NCBI GenBank assembly: GCA_018873245.2
Contig: JAEMBT020000009.1
Location: forward strand, 10,741,112 to 10,805,111
DNA: 64,000 nucleotides
Source of the DNA: Archegozetes longisetosus
Lineage: Eukaryota > Arthropoda > Arachnida > Sarcoptiformes > Trhypochthoniidae
Direction: 5' to 3'
Positions 59,600 through 64,000 of the stretch are shown here, piece after piece. The notes below the pieces were generated by a model, which saw only the letters and a list, made by a program, of their open reading frames with translations, ran no database searches and was not told where the DNA came from. Position numbers and translations under genes: made by a program. Numbering within the stretch: the stretch's first letter is position 1; the number at the start of each line of letters is the position of its first letter.

Positions 59600-60850
59600 T
59601 CTTTCCTCAGCTGGTCTCCAACACAGCTTTTACCGAGTTACGAATTAGGAAAAATGAGACAATATATAAGTTTGAGATATCCCCTGACATGATAAAAATA
59701 ATTCACAAAAATTTCAATTTATTCTTGAACCACATTTGTGCCATAATTTCGACCCCTACTTTATAATTGACAGTTAATTTACGCATAATTTTCTCCGATT
59801 TCATAATTATTAGGATTAATTTGATAATAATTTCTATTTAATGATTTGTTAGACTTCGTAGTTTTCAACTTAAATCTAGAAATTTTGATTCTGACAGCCG
59901 CTATCAAACAAATAATAGAAACTATCAATAAGATCGGTATGCAAATTAAATTTATCTGCTTCTATTTATCATTGATATAAAAGTTTTTACTATCATTAAA
60001 CTGATAGAATCTTACATAGTCTGTGATCAAAAAGATTCATTGATTTTAGAACTAACCGCAGTTTTATCTGCAGACAGAACATAAAGTGTATTCAAACTAA
60101 AATTATGATCAAATGATTGACCATATTTCTGACAATTTCCAACAGTAGACCAAAGAAATAATCTGAGATAAGCTCAACGTGCAAATAATAAATTCATTTA
60201 TTTTCCAAGTACATGTTATGCCGTTCTGGTTCGAGCTCATAAACCTAAACGCATAACTGGGGACTAAAATTAATTATTTATCCAGAATTCTGTAACAAAA
60301 ATTCTATTAAACTCTTAGTAATATTTTACTTTGTTTGATTGCAATCTTTTATTCTCTTAAAAAATTTAATGTTTATACATTAAAAATAATATTTAATAAA
60401 AATACATAAAAGGAACATAGCATAAGATTTAGACATGATTTCATTATTTGGTTGATACATAAAAATATTATAAACATATTTAGAGGTTTTCACATTTTTA
60501 AAGATTTTTACTTCATTTTAACACTTTTGCACTTTTGCTAAGAGGCATAATGAGGTCTCTCCTCGAGACCTCCGCCCAAAGACTGACTCCATAAATTTTT
60601 TAATATATATAAACAAAATAGATCTGAGTTGTTATTCTTTTAAAACATGAGCCGCATTTCATAACTAACGTTAAAACAATGATAACCTTGAAAGCGTTAG
60701 TAAAGCATTACATAAAATATAAAGCATTTTTAAGATAACTATTTGAAAAACTATTTTAAAAGAATGAGAAACTGGTTTAAAGTCAGAGAATTCATATCCG
60801 CATAACATTTAAATCTCGAAGAGTTTATCTAATCAAGAACCTTATACAAT
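59600..60850. other. Gene-free stretch downstream of the hairpin-protein gene
   Basis: No exon or element was recognised. It probably includes the 3' untranslated region of the gene ending at 60862 on the minus strand. Confidence 0.35.
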
Positions 60851-60861
60851 CTTCGAAGAGT

Positions 60862-61684
60862 TTAAATGTAATTTATGCAGTTTTCTATTTTGTTCTTGAG
60901 CGGAATGATTCTTCTTTCACAATCTCTGTACGGCTTCCATATTCCTCCTCGATCATCTTCATAAGATTTTCGATCCTCGATTTCACGCAACAGTTTCTGG
61001 ATGCTATCGCGAAAGCGCCTCAGGCCAATTCTAGTGACTTCTACTTCTTCTTTAACTTCTTTTTCTCCTTCTTTCTGTACCATTGCCCATCCTTTCTGAA
61101 ACGATAATGTAGCAACGATTCCAACACCAATACCCACGCTCATAGCTAAATTGAACGATAGAGTATTCGTCATCTGAGCAACAATCGAAATTACACCAGC
61201 AGTCGAACCGATTGCAATGAATGCAGCAGGTAAAGCATATTTTCGAATTTTCTTGATTAGTTTCTTGAAGAGGTCTTTAATTACATCCGTCACCATTGAT
61301 ATAACTTTTTCAACTAAACCATAAAGACTCTCCATTACTATTACACAATGTTGAGCAAGTACCTTCATGTCTTTCTCATGCAAGATCACAAAGTTGGCAA
61401 ATGAAATCCATCTTTGCTCTAGCAATAGAGTCGTTGCCTCCGCCCATTGAATATTCATAACTCTGAAAAAAATTTCAATTCAATTTTTATTAGTAAAAAA
61501 AATTTCTTACGTTAAATCTCCCAAAGCATTACGTATAGAAACGCAAATATTATGAAGTTCGTTATTGATATATAAGAAATCTCTCGCGAATCCACCATCT
61601 ATAGTAAAAGAAACCAAAGCTTTGACTTCCGTGTAGGAATTTGCCAGAAGTTCATCTCGTTTCTCGTTAGGTAATTCTTGATTT
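60862..61684 (-). CDS. Unrecognised helical protein with a hydrophobic hairpin (last two exons)
   Basis: Exons 61684-61511 and 61462-60862 join across a 48-base intron. The donor is TTTAAC then GTAAGA, the acceptor is TTTTTTTCAG, and the split codon is ACA. Together they give about 257 residues, and the 5' exon begins in mid-codon after an AG, so at least one upstream exon is missing from this call. The first part is helical (LPNEKRDELLANSYTEVKAL, then ARDFLYINNELHNICVSIR). A long amphipathic Lys-rich helix follows (DVIKDLFKKLIKKIRK), and then a hydrophobic Gly/Ala/Ile hairpin of about 45 residues (PAAFIAIGSTAGVISIVA, then SVGIGVGIVATLSF). A charged coiled-coil-like tail comes last. Helix, hydrophobic hairpin, helix is the layout of apolipoprotein-L-like and of helical membrane-inserting proteins, but I see no family motif. 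A possible upstream exon reads FVPRFNMLESDGLYDLIYHC at about 62100-62030. Its phase is unresolved. Confidence 0.7.
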
Positions 61685-62412
61685 CTGAGTTTTAAAAAAT
61701 CATTAGTTTGCCTTCAAATTCAAAAGTTGTGATACAGATATTTGATTATCCAAAATGTTCTATTTTGATTCAGCATGTATGACTTTATTTTATGACATAA
61801 TAATCCACTTATAGAAAATTCCAATTTAAAATTTCCCAATTTATATCTTTCATTGGCTTATATATTGATATTGTTTTACCGTAAAGACCTAATTCAAGTA
61901 TTTGATAAACTAATAACAAGTTTATCATTGTGGTTATTGAGAAAAAAATTTACATGATGTTTAACTGTGAGACAAGAACACAGTTTAATTAATGTTCAAA
62001 GTATGAAAGTTTTGAGAGACGCTTCACAATCAATATTTATGCAATGATATATAAGATCATAAAGTCCATCAGACTCGAGCATATTGAATCTTGGAACAAA
62101 ACCTGAATCAGTACATCTAGAACTAAAATTAGAATATTTTAGAAATCATTTTGCGTTCTTAGTCCAACAATACCATACTTAGGTTCTTAGGAACTAGGAG
62201 GGCGAAGTTGGGTCTAAATCCCTAAGGATTCAGCCTAAAACCGAATGTGAAGTGTTAAAATGGCCAGTGAGCCGAATGAAGTTAATACATTAAACTTGAT
62301 GCATCTAAGACCAAGTCTCACTTTTAATGTTCTGCCTCCCTACCTTGTGAGCACAAAAATTTTGTAGCATTTTAAGGTGTGGTTTTAAAAATTATCTAAA
62401 TTATAAATAGTA

Positions 62413-63405
62413 ATTCGGGGAATTCGGGCTAGTAGGTTTAAAGGGATTCCCAGCCTCCTACCTCCAATTGTGATACATTATTGGATTCAGTTCGTCGAAC
62501 TGAACCTTTTAGTACCACCCTTGACCACTCCCAACCCAAACCTGACCACTTCTGGCCAACTCAAGACAGAAGTGGCCGACCGCGCCAACTGATATATCAT
62601 TAGATTCAGGACCTCGAACTGAGCATTTTGTTATCTCAGTTGATCAAATATCTCAAGTAGATCTCAATGATCTTCAACTTTTATTTCCTATAAATCTAGT
62701 ATGTTAGCGTACAGTTACCGAGAAGTTAATATCACCTATAGGTGCTACCCAGACCTAACCCCCTCGAAATTGGATAAAACTGGCTTTACCAAGTTGTAAT
62801 CCAGGTTTATCCATTACAAGGTACTAAACCAAACAAAGATGAATATTTTGAGTGAATCTAAAGATAGACATAATTTTTTATTTACAGTTAGTTTAAAGTT
62901 TAAACTGAGAGCTATATGCGCATTCCTTTGTACGTACAATGTCTATCACCTATGGATGACGTGACGCCCAATTTTCCCCTATTAAGAGATGTAATTTATT
63001 GATACATGGAACCAATAATAAAAGACTGAGTTTTATCATTTTCATTAGTTAGCTCTTTAATAGGGGAAAATTTGGGGGTCGCATCGTTTTGAGGTGGCAG
63101 GCACTGAAGAAACACACACTTCACTTTAAAAAGCATAGAAGTTGAATATCTCGAGAACTACTTGTGATAATGGATTTGTTGAGTTATCAAAACGCCCAGT
63201 TCGACATCCTGAGTCCAATGATCACTTAGCGGGGTCAGCCACTCCTGTCGAGAGTTGGCTAGAAGTGGTCAGGTTTGAGTCGGAAGTAATTAAGTGTGAT
63301 ATCAAAATGTTCGGCTTGACGAACTGAATCCAAAAATGTACCATACTTGGAAGTAGGGGGTCGGGAATCCCCTTAGACCCATAACCTATATTGACTCGAA
63401 CTCCC
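62413..63405. mobile_element. 1-kb foldback with arms of about 280 bp
   Basis: The left arm 62413-62690 and the right arm 63128-63405 are inverted copies. They share GGATTCAGTTCGTC, CAAACCTGACCACTTCT, GCCAACTC and GGATTCCC, at roughly three-quarters identity by eye. The GC content is well above the surroundings. The interior carries a second, smaller hairpin. The 61-codon open frame at 63142-63327 falls within the right arm and is not kept in the left arm, so it is not a gene. There is no transposase. Confidence 0.88.
62963..63080. repeat. Inner hairpin nested in the 1-kb foldback
   Basis: GACGCCCAATTTTCCCCTAT...AAGAG at 62963-62987 is mirrored by CTCTTTAATAGGGGAAAATT...GGGTC at 63053-63080. 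The loop is about 65 bases. It is probably a separate small element that landed in the loop of the larger foldback, or the core of it. Confidence 0.8.
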
Positions 63406-63409
63406 CTAT

Positions 63410-64000
63410 ATTATCTATGCAGTGATGATGTATCTTATATTATCATTTGCAGAACATAGAATGAAATTCACTGGAATCAAAGACCGATAAGTTTTCAAAC
63501 TTTTAAACATTTTCTTCATTATTGGACAAGGTTGAATTGATTGGATTTGAAAATAACTTTGAAAATTGATATTTCAATTATAATCGGATCTGACAGAGAT
63601 ACTTTTGTCTTTTCAATTATTTAGGATGAACTGAAAAATTTCACATTTTGAAAGTATTTCGTTAATAAATAACTAATATTAAATAATCCCTAAATTTTCA
63701 CCTTTGAGTCATTATCAATAATTAGTCAGTTGATGGAAACTCGATAAAAATTATAAAATTTCGGACTTTTCTATACGGCTTGCTGTGAGATGGTTTTAAA
63801 GTTACACATAAGAATTGCAATAGACTTTAAAGATACGCTTTTCTCAACAATTTACTCATATTTTTAATTTGGTGATAAAATTTTTTAATAAATTAAATAT
63901 AAAAATTTCGAGGTAATTTCTTAAGCCGTAATCTCTAAAAGAATTGCTGATATTTTTTAGTTTATCTATGAGACAATAAAATATTCTTATTACGTAATAT
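63410..64000. other. Gene-free stretch to the window end
   Basis: AT-rich sequence with no exon, repeat pair or RNA gene that I can support. Confidence 0.35.

Noticed and set aside
63142-63327. A 61-codon frame near the window end.
   Set aside because: It lies in one arm of the foldback and is not preserved in the other arm.

Overview
This window is AT-rich nuclear DNA from an arthropod. The evidence is short GT-AG introns, chitin-binding (CBM14) domains, a four-transmembrane gene of a type common in arthropods, and many degraded hAT and Tc1/mariner transposons. The ankyrin/latrotoxin-like locus and the mix of relics would suit a chelicerate, perhaps a mite or spider, but that is inference. 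No rRNA, tRNA or CRISPR was recognised.

Layout: 0.3-1.4 kb holds the end of an unrecognised spliced gene (minus), with possible upstream exons at 4.5-5.1 kb. From 1.4 to 18.3 kb there are diverged segmental duplicates. The second copy carries a Tc1-like transposon and encloses a very long ankyrin-repeat locus with a latrotoxin-type C-terminal domain (11.0-16.9 kb), which looks broken about twice. A mariner relic lies at 5.2-6.7 kb. From 19.6 to 25.7 kb there are transposon relics, two GA microsatellites and a small secreted-protein gene (22.9-23.3 kb). At 27.0-28.2 kb is an intact two-exon gene for a leucine-rich-repeat (LRR) membrane protein. From 25.8 to 33.4 kb lies an AT-rich stretch of virus-like or foreign-looking fossils and a hAT relic. 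From 33.7 to 38.1 kb come a hAT copy with a perfect 8-bp target duplication, a large foldback, a CBM14 pseudogene, another hAT and a palindrome.

The main host gene runs on the minus strand from 54.5 to 40.6 kb. Seven exons with matching phases encode a 273-residue four-transmembrane protein like the LAPTM/DUF4728 group. Its long introns contain several inverted-repeat elements. The last 10 kb holds an unrecognised helical protein with a hydrophobic hairpin (60.9-61.7 kb, minus) and a 1-kb nested foldback (62.4-63.4 kb).

There is no operon-like organisation. The common themes are tandem and segmental duplication around the ankyrin locus and heavy decay of cut-and-paste transposons. Splice joints were read by eye from consensus sites and frame. 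They are predictions without transcript support.
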